This document shows positions 9,276-18,146 of a stretch of DNA of 64,000 nt, piece after piece. The stretch is from NCBI GenBank assembly GCA_964629325.1, contig CAZVSC010000009.1, positions 1 through 64,000 of the forward strand, read 5' to 3'. Under the pieces are notes generated by a model. The model saw only the letters and a list, made by a program, of their open reading frames with translations. It did no database searches and was not told where the DNA came from. Origin of the DNA: Eutrophocola sp964629325. Lineage in GTDB: Bacteria > Pseudomonadota > Gammaproteobacteria > Pseudomonadales > Pseudohongiellaceae. How positions within the stretch are numbered: position 1 is the stretch's first letter; each line of letters begins with the position of its first letter. The position numbers and the translations under genes are program-made.

Positions 9276-11771
9276 CTACTCCCCGGCCACTGAATTTGCT
9301 GCAAGTAATTCGCCTTCCGCCTCGTATTTCAGCCGGAACTGCTCGCTGTTGACGATACCCATAACCAGCGAGGAAAACCGGTAATTTTCTGCCGCGGCCT
9401 CACGCACGATCTGCCGGATCGCGGGCATATCCGGGTACTCGATACGGCGCCCCAGGGCAAAGAGCATGAGTTTTTCCGTGAAGGTCTGCACGAACTGGTC
9501 GGGGCGCGCCATGATCGCCTTGCGCAGCTCGACCGGACCCGCGACGGGCGTACCGTCCGCGAGAACACCCGAGGCATCGATGGGCGACCTGGCCATGCGG
9601 TCGATATCACGCCACCGGCCGACGGCATCGAAGTTTTCCAATGCAAAGCCGAGCGGATCGATGACCCCGTGGCAACCGTTGCAGGACGGCTTGGAGCGGT
9701 GCGATTCCAGCCGCTCCCTGACGGTAGTGAATTTCTCGCCGGCCTCGATCTCGACGAATCCTTCAACATCGGGCGGCGGCGCTGCGGGTGGTGTACCCAT
9801 GATGTTTTCCAGCAGCCAGGCGCCGCGCAGTACCGGTGAAGTCCGGTTGGGGTAGGAAGACACCATCAGGACGCCGCCTTTGCCGAGCAGGCCAAAGCGC
9901 CGCTCATCGGCCAGCGTCACGCGCCGGAAATCCGCGCCGCGAATATCGTTGATGCCGTAATGCAGGGCGAGGTTTTCATTCAGGTAGGTGTGATCGGCTG
10001 TCAGCAGGTCCAGCACGCTGCGGTCAGCACCGAAGATGCTTTGCAGGAACAGCAGGGCTTCCTGCGTGAGGTCGGTGCGGATATTCCGGTCCACGTCACG
10101 GAACAGTTGGGTATCGGGCGTGATGTTGTCCAGTTCGGCCAGCCCCAGCCACTGGAACCCGAAGTTATTGGCCAGGTTTACGGCGCGCGGGTCAGCCAGC
10201 ATGCGCCTGACCTGTGATTCGAGTACCGCCGGGTCCTTCAGGCCGTCATCGACGGCAATCTCCAGGAGGGTCTCGTCAGGGATGGAACTCCACAGGAAGA
10301 AGGACAGGCGCGAGGCAAGTTCGAGACTGGTCAGTTCGTAGGTCACCCCCGGCGGCAGTGCTTCGGGGACGGGCTCGAGGCGGTAGAGGAATTTCGGGTG
10401 GGCGAGAATGCCGGACAGGGCAAAGGCGATACCCCTTTCAAACCCGTCCTCCGAGTAGCCGGATTCATAGAGCCGCATCAGCAGGTCAGTGTCCTCGTCC
10501 GCCAGCAGGCCGCGGAAGGCTTCGTTGGCGAGATCCGTCACGATGCTCCTGGCACAGGTGGCCTCGTCGGCGTCATTATCCGGGTGGCAGGAAAATATTT
10601 TTTGCCGGCTTGGCGTATCGCTCAGCCCGGTGGCATTGACCGGACCGTAGATCTCGAACTGCCGCACCATGGCGATCTCGTCCTGTCCCTTGCGGGGGGT
10701 CTGCTGCTGCAGGGGGGCATCGGATTCGGCAAATGAACGATGCAGGAAGAACACGGCAACCTTGTGCGGGCCCGCTGTGGTGGTCACGGGAATATCGCGA
10801 AGCCTGGCGTTCATTTCATCGATGGCGGGGGCACGAATCTTGTCGAGACGCTCGGCATCTTCGAGGCCGCCCATTTCGGTTTCAAAAAATTTGCGGCCGT
10901 CGATAGTGGCCACCAGGGTGTGCCTGTGCTCCATGCCCACAGTCGCCAGGCTGGCAGCGATACTGCCGATGTTCAGCAGGTAGTCCCCGTCACTGGGAAA
11001 ATAATGTTCGACCACGGCACCGCCGCGCGTTCCCAGCGGCAGGCCTTCGACGTGGAACGACTGTCCCACCGTGGAGAAACTGTAAGGTGTACCGGAAGGA
11101 CGGGCATTGGCCGAGCCCACGGCCTGTTCACTCACGGTCCTGGCAGCGCTCAGGTACTGGTCGATGAAGGTCGGCGTCACCTGCAGTGCGGTGGCGACGT
11201 TGTCGAATCCGTCCTCGGCGCCATCGACCGGCAGCAGGGAGTCCACGTCCACTTCCAGGCGCAGGAAATCCCTGACCGCGTTCGCGTATTCGGTACGGTT
11301 CAGTCGGTGCAGCAGTTTTTCACCGGGATTTTTGTAGTCCCTTGGCTGGTCCAGGTTGCCTTCCAGCCAGGCGACGAATTCATCGACCTTCGCGTTGTCG
11401 GGTTTGTCCTGTCCCGGCGGCGGCATCATCCTGCCGCGCAGCTTGCGCACGACCTTTTCCCAGGTTTCGGCATCGGCAAGGATGCCATCGTGCGCCATCA
11501 GGTCGAAGGCGAGCCCGCCGCTGTAGTCGTCCAGGTTGTGGCAGTCCATGCAGTATTCATCGAGCATGGCCCACTGCGCGTCGGCACGGGCATCGAGCGT
11601 TTCCTGTGTCGGCACTTCATTGACGGGCAACGCGGCCGACGCATCAACGGCCGCTTCCTGCACGGCCGGGCCGCCACTGTCGCCACAACCGGTCAGGCAC
11701 AACACGATCGCCAGGAACAGGCATGACCTGCAGGCGGTATCGGTTAGGGCTGTGGGTTTTAAATTGATCAT
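9276..11771 (-). CDS. DUF1587/1595/1592/1588/1585 multidomain haem-motif lipoprotein (cassette copy 1)
   Basis: 831 aa. The lipobox LTGC (C29) predicts membrane anchoring; ATG 11771 is chosen because it starts this signal. CMDCH at 74-78 is a c-type haem motif. It is followed by MMPPPG and the DUF1587 block (RLNRTEYANAVRDFL), then DUF1595, DUF1592 (SRLSFFLWSSIPD), DUF1588 with a second haem-like CNGCH, and DUF1585 at the C-terminus (ALGRRIEYPDMP). This is the planctomycete-type cytochrome architecture (PSCyt/PSD domains), of unknown substrate. It probably carries electrons for, or acts with, the DUF1552 partner. It differs from copies 2 and 3 in being a lipoprotein. Confidence 0.88.
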   Translation of the reverse strand: MINLKPTALTDTACRSCLFLAIVLCLTGCGDSGGPAVQEAAVDASAALPVNEVPTQETLDARADAQWAMLDEYCMDCHNLDDYSGGLAFDLMAHDGILADAETWEKVVRKLRGRMMPPPGQDKPDNAKVDEFVAWLEGNLDQPRDYKNPGEKLLHRLNRTEYANAVRDFLRLEVDVDSLLPVDGAEDGFDNVATALQVTPTFIDQYLSAARTVSEQAVGSANARPSGTPYSFSTVGQSFHVEGLPLGTRGGAVVEHYFPSDGDYLLNIGSIAASLATVGMEHRHTLVATIDGRKFFETEMGGLEDAERLDKIRAPAIDEMNARLRDIPVTTTAGPHKVAVFFLHRSFAESDAPLQQQTPRKGQDEIAMVRQFEIYGPVNATGLSDTPSRQKIFSCHPDNDADEATCARSIVTDLANEAFRGLLADEDTDLLMRLYESGYSEDGFERGIAFALSGILAHPKFLYRLEPVPEALPPGVTYELTSLELASRLSFFLWSSIPDETLLEIAVDDGLKDPAVLESQVRRMLADPRAVNLANNFGFQWLGLAELDNITPDTQLFRDVDRNIRTDLTQEALLFLQSIFGADRSVLDLLTADHTYLNENLALHYGINDIRGADFRRVTLADERRFGLLGKGGVLMVSSYPNRTSPVLRGAWLLENIMGTPPAAPPPDVEGFVEIEAGEKFTTVRERLESHRSKPSCNGCHGVIDPLGFALENFDAVGRWRDIDRMARSPIDASGVLADGTPVAGPVELRKAIMARPDQFVQTFTEKLMLFALGRRIEYPDMPAIRQIVREAAAENYRFSSLVMGIVNSEQFRLKYEAEGELLAANSVAGE

Positions 11772-11794
11772 CGGGTCGGCACCGGGCAAATGGC

Positions 11795-12739
11795 TTACGG
11801 GATGTTGAGCACCCGGTAATTCTGCGGATCGCGTACACGACCCTGGAAGCTTTCGAAAGCCAGCGTCATGAACTGGGTGGGATCTCCCATCTGGGCATCG
11901 AACTCGGCGGTGTGATGCTCCGCCAGGATATCCGCGAGACTGTAGCTGTCGATCAGGGATCCATGAAAGCGGTCAAAAACGGTCAGGTACATCTGGTTCT
12001 GCGCCTGCAGTTCTTCCAGGGTCATGACGTCGCCGTATGCGGGTATGATGGTGGTATTTGCATCGGGCACCGTCAGCAGGGAAACGAAACCGTCGAGCAG
12101 GCCGCCGATGTAACCGCCGGTCCACCAGTCGATCTCCGGCCAGCGTCCGTTGGACACCATGCCGCCGGTCACCAGGACATTCCCGTCCTCGAAGTAAACC
12201 CAGATGTCGCCATCGGTATGGGCATTCCAGGCGTGGCCAAAATAAATATGCTGATCACCGATCTGCATATCGGTGTCATCATAAAAGGTCGTGGTCGGCA
12301 ATCCGGCAGCGGGCAGCGGCGCAAAGGTTTCACCGGACCAACGCTGCCAGATTTTCGTGCTCAGCCACTGCTGGGTATTTTCGTGGGCGATGATCTCCAC
12401 GCCTTCCCTGCCGAGCGGGACGTTGGCACCGGTCTGGTCCGGATGCCAGTGTGTGTTGATCAATGCCCTGATCGGGGTGCTGGGGAAATTGGCATCGAGA
12501 ACCTGGCGCAGGCCGTCGTACCAGTCGGCATGACCGCCATCCACCAGAATGAGTCCTTCGCTGCTTTTCACTGCCAGCACGTTGGAGTCCGGGCCCTTGA
12601 TGAACAGCATGTTGTCTGACAGACGACGGGTTTCCAGGGATTGTGCGGATACGGAAAGCGATGCAACCAGCAGGCAACAGGCGAGTACAGCCAGCGTCCT
12701 GGTCCGGGAAAGGTACTGCCTGGCGTTGCCCAAATTCAT
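11795..12739 (-). CDS. Exported MBL-fold metallohydrolase
   Basis: 314 aa. A signal peptide ending SVSAQ is followed by a metallo-beta-lactamase fold. The metal motif reads THWHPDQTG (HxHxDQ-type), with LVDGGHAD before it and FGHAWNAHTDGD after it, the last supplying further metal ligands. It resembles exported zinc hydrolases found with quinoprotein systems; hydrolysis of a lactone or ester is plausible but unproven. Its stop is 23 bases ahead of the DUF1592 lipoprotein start, so it probably heads cassette copy 1. A second, unrelated MBL gene at 54192 heads the quinoprotein cluster. The start codon shows no strong ribosome site. Confidence 0.82.
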   Translation of the reverse strand: MNLGNARQYLSRTRTLAVLACCLLVASLSVSAQSLETRRLSDNMLFIKGPDSNVLAVKSSEGLILVDGGHADWYDGLRQVLDANFPSTPIRALINTHWHPDQTGANVPLGREGVEIIAHENTQQWLSTKIWQRWSGETFAPLPAAGLPTTTFYDDTDMQIGDQHIYFGHAWNAHTDGDIWVYFEDGNVLVTGGMVSNGRWPEIDWWTGGYIGGLLDGFVSLLTVPDANTTIIPAYGDVMTLEELQAQNQMYLTVFDRFHGSLIDSYSLADILAEHHTAEFDAQMGDPTQFMTLAFESFQGRVRDPQNYRVLNIP

Positions 12740-12875
12740 TGTTTTTTCGTATTGTGCGCCTAGACTTGTTCAGCCGGGCTGGTATTTAATAATGACAGTC
12801 TTTTTTCGGGATTTTTAAGCGATTTGAGTATATCGGTGCCGCTTGTATTTTTATAGAAATAATAAAGGAAAGATT

Positions 12876-13271
12876 ATGCAACTCAAATGTAAACAATTAT
12901 TTTCACTGGGAATTCTTACTGTTCTTGCTGCCACCACGCCGGTCTTTGCACATCACTCCCTGGTCGGGGAATTCGACACTTCGGTCAGCTTCGAAATTCG
13001 TGGAGCCATCACCGAAGTGGAGTGGACCAACCCGCACATCTGGCTGTACCTGGATGTCGCCTCTGAAGACGGCAAGGTGGAAAAATGGCAGTGTGAAATG
13101 GGCTCACCCAACCAGCTGATCCGCCAGGGCTGGGCAAAGGAAGACCTGCCGCTGGGCACGGTCATTCGCGCCAACGCCAACCCTGCACGTGACGGCTCCA
13201 ACACCTGCAGCACAAGAAGGATCACACTGGACGACGGCACGCCGGTTTTCTCACGCGTCGGCAACCAGTAA
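12876..13271 (+). CDS. DUF6152 family exported protein
   Basis: 131 aa. The signal peptide ends VFA and the predicted mature N-terminus is HHSLVGEFD. It has the family TNPH motif (WTNPHIW), a W-Q-C-E-M segment and IRQGWAKEDL. ATG 12876 has AAAGGAAAG upstream. The GDTLVVET gene at 13312 follows after 40 bases, so this is the DUF6152-first version of the gene pair. The two mature N-terminal histidines plus NPH could hold a metal (inference). It has the two cysteines C75 and C113, which the other copies mostly lack. Confidence 0.82.
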   Translation: MQLKCKQLFSLGILTVLAATTPVFAHHSLVGEFDTSVSFEIRGAITEVEWTNPHIWLYLDVASEDGKVEKWQCEMGSPNQLIRQGWAKEDLPLGTVIRANANPARDGSNTCSTRRITLDDGTPVFSRVGNQ

Positions 13272-13311
13272 CTCTTGTAACTGCTGCATTATCCAAGGGG
13301 GTATCAGGAAC

Positions 13312-14088
13312 ATGATTCCACGCAGGTTTATTTTCGCTGTTTTTTCCACGCTGCTGCTGGCCGGCGGATTCATCCAGCAGGTTTGCGCCCAGGATGACAT
13401 TCCGCGTCTTGCCAGCGGCAAGCCGAACTTCAACGGTATCTGGGAATTCCCCTACGTGCCAGACATGGCGCGCAGCAACGGGCGCAACCAGTTCGGCCCG
13501 GGTGAACTGCCCTTTACGGATGCCGGCCGGCGCAATTTCGAAAGCTACAATGCCACCGACGGCGACTACACCGGTGCCTGCCTGCCCTTCGGTCACGTGC
13601 GCTCCATGAATTCACCGAACCCGGTGCAATTTTTCCAGACCGACGATGCCTTCGCCTACCTGTTCGAAGTGAACACCTGGCACCACTCGTTCAAGATCGG
13701 CGGCCCTGACATGAGTGAGCGCCTGCCGGCGACCTGGTACGGCAACTCGCACGCTGAATGGGATGGCGACACCCTCGTGGTGACCACGAAGAAATACAAC
13801 GGCAAGACCCGTCTGGATACCATCGGTCATCCGCACAGCCACAAGATCACCGTGACTGAACGGCTCACCCTGCGCGATGCGGACACCATCAACTACGAGA
13901 TCACCGTCGACGATCCGATCTACTATTCCGAGCCCTGGAGCAACCAGCGCACCTTTACCCGCATGTCTGACGGCCTGGGCCTGCTGGAATATTCCTGCAA
14001 CGAGAACAACCGGGGGTTCTGGGACGGCAGGATCCAGCTGCCGGATTACGAAAACTGGCATACTTACGACCCGGCCGATTACGACTGA
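13312..14088 (+). CDS. Secreted GDTLVVET-motif family protein, function unknown
   Basis: 258 aa, close to the minimal size for the family. The signal peptide ends VCAQ (24-27). It has the N-terminal SGKPNFNGIWEF (35-46), core motif EWDGDTLVVTT (149-159), a VTERLTL strand and a C-terminal LLEYSCNENN (224-233). C90 and C229 keep the conserved cysteine pair. ATG 13312 has GGGGG ten bases upstream. It is transcribed with the DUF6152 gene ahead and ends at a strong terminator (14117-14150). Being the shortest copy, it shows the core domain without extensions. The function is unknown. Confidence 0.78.
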   Translation: MIPRRFIFAVFSTLLLAGGFIQQVCAQDDIPRLASGKPNFNGIWEFPYVPDMARSNGRNQFGPGELPFTDAGRRNFESYNATDGDYTGACLPFGHVRSMNSPNPVQFFQTDDAFAYLFEVNTWHHSFKIGGPDMSERLPATWYGNSHAEWDGDTLVVTTKKYNGKTRLDTIGHPHSHKITVTERLTLRDADTINYEITVDDPIYYSEPWSNQRTFTRMSDGLGLLEYSCNENNRGFWDGRIQLPDYENWHTYDPADYD

Positions 14089-14116
14089 CCGTAAACTGAC
14101 CGGAAAGAGTTGCAGT

Positions 14117-14150
14117 AAAACGGGAAGCTGGCGCTTCCCGTTTTTTTTTG
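14117..14150. terminator. Bidirectional rho-independent terminator
   Basis: The stem CGGGAAGC / GCTTCCCG (14121-14128 with 14133-14140), extended by A-T pairs, closes the loop TGGC and is followed by nine Ts. It ends the DUF6152/GDTLVVET pair on the plus strand. The A-run on its left side gives a shorter T-tail for the epimerase gene on the minus strand. Confidence 0.9.
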
Positions 14151-14159
14151 AGTGAAACT

Positions 14160-15095
14160 TCAGGGCCCGCTGGTCAGCAGAGTTACGCCGCAGTCGAAAC
14201 TGACTGTCGCCCCGGGCGCCAGTGCCACCAGGTTCTCGCCGGTATTGAAGGCGTTCACACCGCAACTCACCGACTCCAGCGCGATGGCGCGGCGGTCAGG
14301 TGGAATGAACACCTGCATGTGACGGTATCCCCCTTCTCCTGGCGACCCCGTATCCTGCCACAAGGCGACACCGACCCGGCGCTGTTCAGACCAGAGCTGC
14401 GCCACGGCCCTGCCAGGTGCCTGCCCGCTGAGTTTAAGTGAACTGTCGATGGCCTGCTCTCCAACCCGGGAAAATTTTTCGAAATCATGGAACGGCCTGA
14501 CTGCGCCTGTCGGAAGCAGTTGTGCATCCAGTACCGCCAGGTCGCACCCGGGCAATTGGAGCGACAACTCGTCCACCTGCCCTTGCAGCGAAAAGTAGGG
14601 ATGCCAGCCCACACCGACGGGTACGGCCGTGTCATGCAGGTTGTGCACGGACATGGTGATATGCAGTTCTGCCGGACTTTGCAGGCGGTACTCGACCGTG
14701 ATTTCGGCCGGAAAGGGATATTCAGGCCTTGCACCATCGTAGCGGTACTGAACCGCGATGGCAGCGGTGTCCGCGCCCACCGCCTGCGAAACGATCTGCG
14801 GGGTCAGCTGGTTCAGGAAGCCGTGCAGCGCGTTTTCCCCACCCGGCGCGTTCAACGGAAAACGGTATTCCTTGCCCTGCCAGGCATAGCGGCCTTTTGC
14901 CAGGCGGCTGGGAAATGGATAAAGCCAGGCACCGCGGTACAGGGGATTGCCCGCGGCCAGTTCCGCATCACTGCATCCGGCCAGGACATCGATGCGCTCA
15001 CCGGCCTGCGTGGTGAAGCAAAGGCGCTGGCAGGCGCCGCCGTGTTCAGGCAGGAGTTCAAGCAGGCAACGCTTGTCCTGTGGGGAAAGGATCAA
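14160..15095 (-). CDS. Aldose 1-epimerase family protein
   Basis: 311 aa, cytoplasmic, no signal peptide. It interconverts alpha and beta anomers of a sugar or sugar phosphate. The fold marks are ENALHGF (about residues 87-93, histidine acting in catalysis) and VGWHPYFSL (second catalytic histidine), with ALESVSCGVNAFN near the end. The sequence is nearer to the generic galactose mutarotase-like group than to YeaD, so the substrate is open. It lies behind the DUF6152-fusion gene on the same strand with 38 bases between, perhaps one transcript. It ends at the shared terminator. Confidence 0.85.
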   Translation of the reverse strand: MILSPQDKRCLLELLPEHGGACQRLCFTTQAGERIDVLAGCSDAELAAGNPLYRGAWLYPFPSRLAKGRYAWQGKEYRFPLNAPGGENALHGFLNQLTPQIVSQAVGADTAAIAVQYRYDGARPEYPFPAEITVEYRLQSPAELHITMSVHNLHDTAVPVGVGWHPYFSLQGQVDELSLQLPGCDLAVLDAQLLPTGAVRPFHDFEKFSRVGEQAIDSSLKLSGQAPGRAVAQLWSEQRRVGVALWQDTGSPGEGGYRHMQVFIPPDRRAIALESVSCGVNAFNTGENLVALAPGATVSFDCGVTLLTSGP

Positions 15096-15133
15096 CGGGA
15101 AGCCGTTTCAGCAATCACGCAAAGGCGCCGCTT

Positions 15134-16258
15134 TCACTCGAGCGCTTCGGTGTACTCGAAAGCCAGTTCCTTGCACTGGTCGACGGCGAAAGGTGCATCG
15201 GCAAGCAGCACGATATCGTTGCCTGCATAGGTATCCTCAAAATACACCGGGTCCTCGGCCTCGAATTCCCGGTTCAGCTCCAGCCGGCCCAGGCTGTCGG
15301 TATCGAGACTGAAGCGCTCGACCACGTGCAGCTGGCTGCTGTTGGGTACGTTGCCCGCGATGCGCCCGGGCAGGAAACCGATAGTATCGACCACCAGGGT
15401 ATCGCCATCCCAGCGGCCGATGGAATGTCCGCCCCTGCTTAGCTCATAATAACCGGGATGGCTGTCCATGTTCATGTGAATGGTGCGCACCAGGTCGCGA
15501 CCGTACTCGATGGTGATGGTGTCGCCGGCCTGGGTAATGCGATTGATCGGCCCGTCAAATACCCAGTCAAACAGGATGCTGGTGATCCCGCAGGCGATGC
15601 GGGGGGTTTCCTCGACCGGCTGGGCGCGCAGCACGGCCTCGCGCGCCTTGCCGAGCGTGGTCAGCGTGACCGGCCTTGGGCCCCAGCCGGAAGGCTGCGC
15701 ATCGGCCGGATCCAGGGTGCCCGCCATGATGCCTTCCACCATGCTTTTCGGGACAAGCCCGGCACTGGTGCCATCGGGTTTGTTGGTAATCAGGTATTGC
15801 TCCTGCGCCCATTCGCCGCTGATGTTCGGTTCGCCGCTGGACAGCCGCGCCGGCCGCTCTTCCTGCGGTGCCAGCACCTCACTCAACTGCTGGTAACGTT
15901 CCAGTGCCGGTCCGTCCCCAATGGCCATGGTTTCCACGTAACAGGACGTGGGATCGTCCCGATGGGGACGGCCCGTGATATCGATGTTGACCCCCGGCAC
16001 GAACATCTCCGGCGACCAGCCGGAACGCCGCAGCACGGTGGCTGCCCGCATTTCACACCCCATCTTGCGGATACTGCCGTCATCGAGCACCACATCGAAC
16101 AGCACGTAGGAATGGGGATTCACGAACTCGAGATCGGTGAGCGTGCCGTGCAGCTCGATATTGCCATTCATGTCGAAACGGCCGAACCCGTGATGCGCCA
16201 TCGCCGGTATGGCCGTCATGGCCATGATCACCGGAATCAATCCTGACGAAATTTTCAT
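15134..16258 (-). CDS. Natural fusion of DUF6152 and GDTLVVET domains, exported
   Basis: 374 aa. The signal peptide ends AMA (19-21) and the predicted mature protein starts HHGFGRFD. Residues 22-115 form a DUF6152 domain with VNPHSY (46-51) and RRSGWSPEM (77-85). From about 140 the second domain begins with SGEPNISGEW (141-150) and carries the core motif GRWDGDTLVVDT (281-292). Elsewhere in the window these two domains are separate neighbouring genes, so the fusion indicates that they work together. C105, C223 and C362 are present. The start at 16258 gives the signal peptide directly. The function is unknown. Confidence 0.82.
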   Translation of the reverse strand: MKISSGLIPVIMAMTAIPAMAHHGFGRFDMNGNIELHGTLTDLEFVNPHSYVLFDVVLDDGSIRKMGCEMRAATVLRRSGWSPEMFVPGVNIDITGRPHRDDPTSCYVETMAIGDGPALERYQQLSEVLAPQEERPARLSSGEPNISGEWAQEQYLITNKPDGTSAGLVPKSMVEGIMAGTLDPADAQPSGWGPRPVTLTTLGKAREAVLRAQPVEETPRIACGITSILFDWVFDGPINRITQAGDTITIEYGRDLVRTIHMNMDSHPGYYELSRGGHSIGRWDGDTLVVDTIGFLPGRIAGNVPNSSQLHVVERFSLDTDSLGRLELNREFEAEDPVYFEDTYAGNDIVLLADAPFAVDQCKELAFEYTEALE

Positions 16259-16296
16259 ATCCCCATCCTGCTTGTCGTTATGGTCCTGTCAATCGC

Positions 16297-16980
16297 TTAA
16301 TCAGTGGCGAAGCAATAGAGCAAGCCCGCACCGCCCACCTGCACCAGGTTGGCCTGCGTGCAGCCGGGGGTACCGTGCGAAGAGTTCCAGGGTGAACCCG
16401 GATCGCTGAATGAATAGCGGTCGCCATGTCCCACCCAGGCCCTGCCTTCGGTGCCGCTCGTCCAGTTGTTGCAGGTGTAATCCTCACCCGCCGGGAACGC
16501 GGTGCCGTCCAGCCGGGAGCCGGTGAGGATGTCATGTTCGGTGAAATCCGGGTTGCCGTCTATGCGCGAGGCGAACTGGTGGCCGTTCTCATCCCGGGAA
16601 TGCATCCAGTTGAAGTTGGAATTGTCGTAATGCAGGTTTTCCACGCTGGTGGCCATGACCACGCCCTTGGCATTGGCCCATGGGCCCGAACCGATCCGGT
16701 CCCTGGCATTGACCGCGTTCGGTCCCTGGGTACTCAGGTATGCTGCCCAGGTCCGGTGGCCGGCACCGGCTTCCGTGGCCAGAGCCTGGCAATGGGCATC
16801 GGCCCCGGCCAGCCCCCCGAGGTTGCCGCCGTTGCCGATACCCCGACTGGTGACAAAAAAGCCCATTTCCGGGCGCTCGGCAGTGGCATCCGGCTGGGCG
16901 GCATAGCCCTGCCCTGTCAGCATGCCAAATGTGGTGATAAGCGTTGTGACGATCAGTGATGCGGCGCTTTTGATTTTCAT
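16297..16980 (-). CDS. Exported DUF1554/lectin-like domain protein
   Basis: 227 aa. A signal peptide ends near GYAAQ. The mature domain shows FFVTSRGIGNGGNLGG, GLAGADAHCQALA and RDRIGSGPWANAKG, typical of the DUF1554 or endostatin/C-type-lectin-like fold in exported bacterial proteins. Later come YTCNNWTSG and GHGDRYS, with cysteines placed for disulfides (C64, C168, C205, C222). These proteins are usually surface or periplasmic ligand binders; the ligand is unknown. ATG 16980 has GGGGG seven bases upstream. The fusion gene follows after 38 bases on the same strand. Confidence 0.7.
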   Translation of the reverse strand: MKIKSAASLIVTTLITTFGMLTGQGYAAQPDATAERPEMGFFVTSRGIGNGGNLGGLAGADAHCQALATEAGAGHRTWAAYLSTQGPNAVNARDRIGSGPWANAKGVVMATSVENLHYDNSNFNWMHSRDENGHQFASRIDGNPDFTEHDILTGSRLDGTAFPAGEDYTCNNWTSGTEGRAWVGHGDRYSFSDPGSPWNSSHGTPGCTQANLVQVGGAGLLYCFATD

Positions 16981-17192
16981 TTTTCTTCCCCCGTGTTATT
17001 CAAAGCGAACCCAATAATCGCGCATTCACCAGACCCGCACAAGGCCTGGCACGGACTGCCGCACGGCCGCGATTTCATGGAATTCTGCCGGCCAGTTCAA
17101 AGACTTCTTTACCACACACGCCTATTCTCCCTATACTTTTTTACATGCCTGACCGTGGTTGACGACCACATCCTTATGCAAGGAGTAGCGCA

Positions 17193-18068
17193 ATGTGTGA
17201 CGAACATACCCTGAAAGACTGGGAAGAATACCTGAAGAACAAGCCGGTCTCCCGGCGCAAATTCACCAGGCTGACCGCCGGTGCCGGCCTTGCCGCCGCC
17301 TTTCCGGGCATGGCAACAGCGCAGCGACTGACTTCCGGTGCCGTCGATGTCCTGACGCCCGATGGCATCGCGGACTGCTACATGTCGCATCCACCCAGCG
17401 GTTCCTACCCGGCCGTGCTCATCTGGCCTGATGTGCTGGGACTGCGCCCCGCGTTCATGGACATGGGACGCCGCCTGGCCGGGTACGGGTATACCGTGCT
17501 GGTCGCCAACCCTTACTACCGGGATGCCAAGGCCCCGGTTGTGAAAGCCGGCGCTTCCTTCAGTGACCAGGCTGTTCGCGATACCGTGATCCCGCTGGCC
17601 AACAAACTGTCCCCCGAAACCCATTTTACCGACGCCCGCGCCTTCATCGATTTCCTCGAACGCCACGACGCCGTTGCCCATGACCGCAAGATGGCCACTA
17701 TTGGTTACTGCATGGGCGGCCCTATGGTCATGCGCACCGCTGCGGCCAGACCGGACGTCATTGGCGCGGCAGCCAGCTTCCATGGCGGCGGCCTGGCAAC
17801 GACTGCCGACAACAGTCCACACCTGCTCATTCCTGATATGAAAGCCGATTTCCTGGTCGCGATCGCGGAAAACGATGACATGTCCGACCCGCAGGCGAAG
17901 ACTACGCTGCGGGACTCTTTCCAGGCCGCCGGCCTGAATGCGGAAATTGAAGTCTATGATGGCGCCCAGCACGGCTGGACGGTGTTTGATTCAACGGTCT
18001 ATGACCAGGACCTGGCTGAACGGGCCTGGAACAGGCTGCTTGCCCTGCTGAAAGAGGCGACTGCCTAA
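17193..18068 (+). CDS. Tat-exported dienelactone hydrolase family protein
   Basis: 291 aa, about 60 longer than cytoplasmic DLH because of a Tat leader (SRRKFTRLTAGAG, residues 20-32, after a long n-region) ending MATAQ. The catalytic triad is visible: cysteine in GYCMGG, aspartate in AENDDMSDPQ, and histidine in GAQHGW. It hydrolyses a lactone or ester, in the periplasm here. The true substrate may differ from dienelactone, as in most homologues. It ends next to a tandem repeat and is transcribed toward the DUF6152 gene at 18147. Confidence 0.88.
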   Translation: MCDEHTLKDWEEYLKNKPVSRRKFTRLTAGAGLAAAFPGMATAQRLTSGAVDVLTPDGIADCYMSHPPSGSYPAVLIWPDVLGLRPAFMDMGRRLAGYGYTVLVANPYYRDAKAPVVKAGASFSDQAVRDTVIPLANKLSPETHFTDARAFIDFLERHDAVAHDRKMATIGYCMGGPMVMRTAAARPDVIGAAASFHGGGLATTADNSPHLLIPDMKADFLVAIAENDDMSDPQAKTTLRDSFQAAGLNAEIEVYDGAQHGWTVFDSTVYDQDLAERAWNRLLALLKEATA

Positions 18069-18073
18069 GCAAG

Positions 18074-18132
18074 CGTCGTAACAAAACGACGTTAGCCGTT
18101 AAAAGTTAGCCGTTAAAAGTTAGCCGTTAAAA
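18074..18132. repeat. Hairpin followed by three tandem 14-bp repeats
   Basis: A short hairpin CGTCGT-AACAAA-ACGACG (18074-18091) overlaps the first base of three perfect head-to-tail copies of GTTAGCCGTTAAAA (18091-18104, 18105-18118, 18119-18132). The block lies between the convergent stops of the hydrolase and the DUF6152 gene. The hairpin has no T-tail, so its role as terminator is doubtful. The exact copies point to recent slippage expansion. Confidence 0.9.
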
Positions 18133-18146
18133 ATAGTCGCTGGTGA

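Noticed and set aside
17155..17169. Inverted repeat GTGGT-TGACG-ACCAC before the dienelactone hydrolase gene
   Set aside because: Only five-base arms, no matching regulator nearby; cannot be separated from chance.
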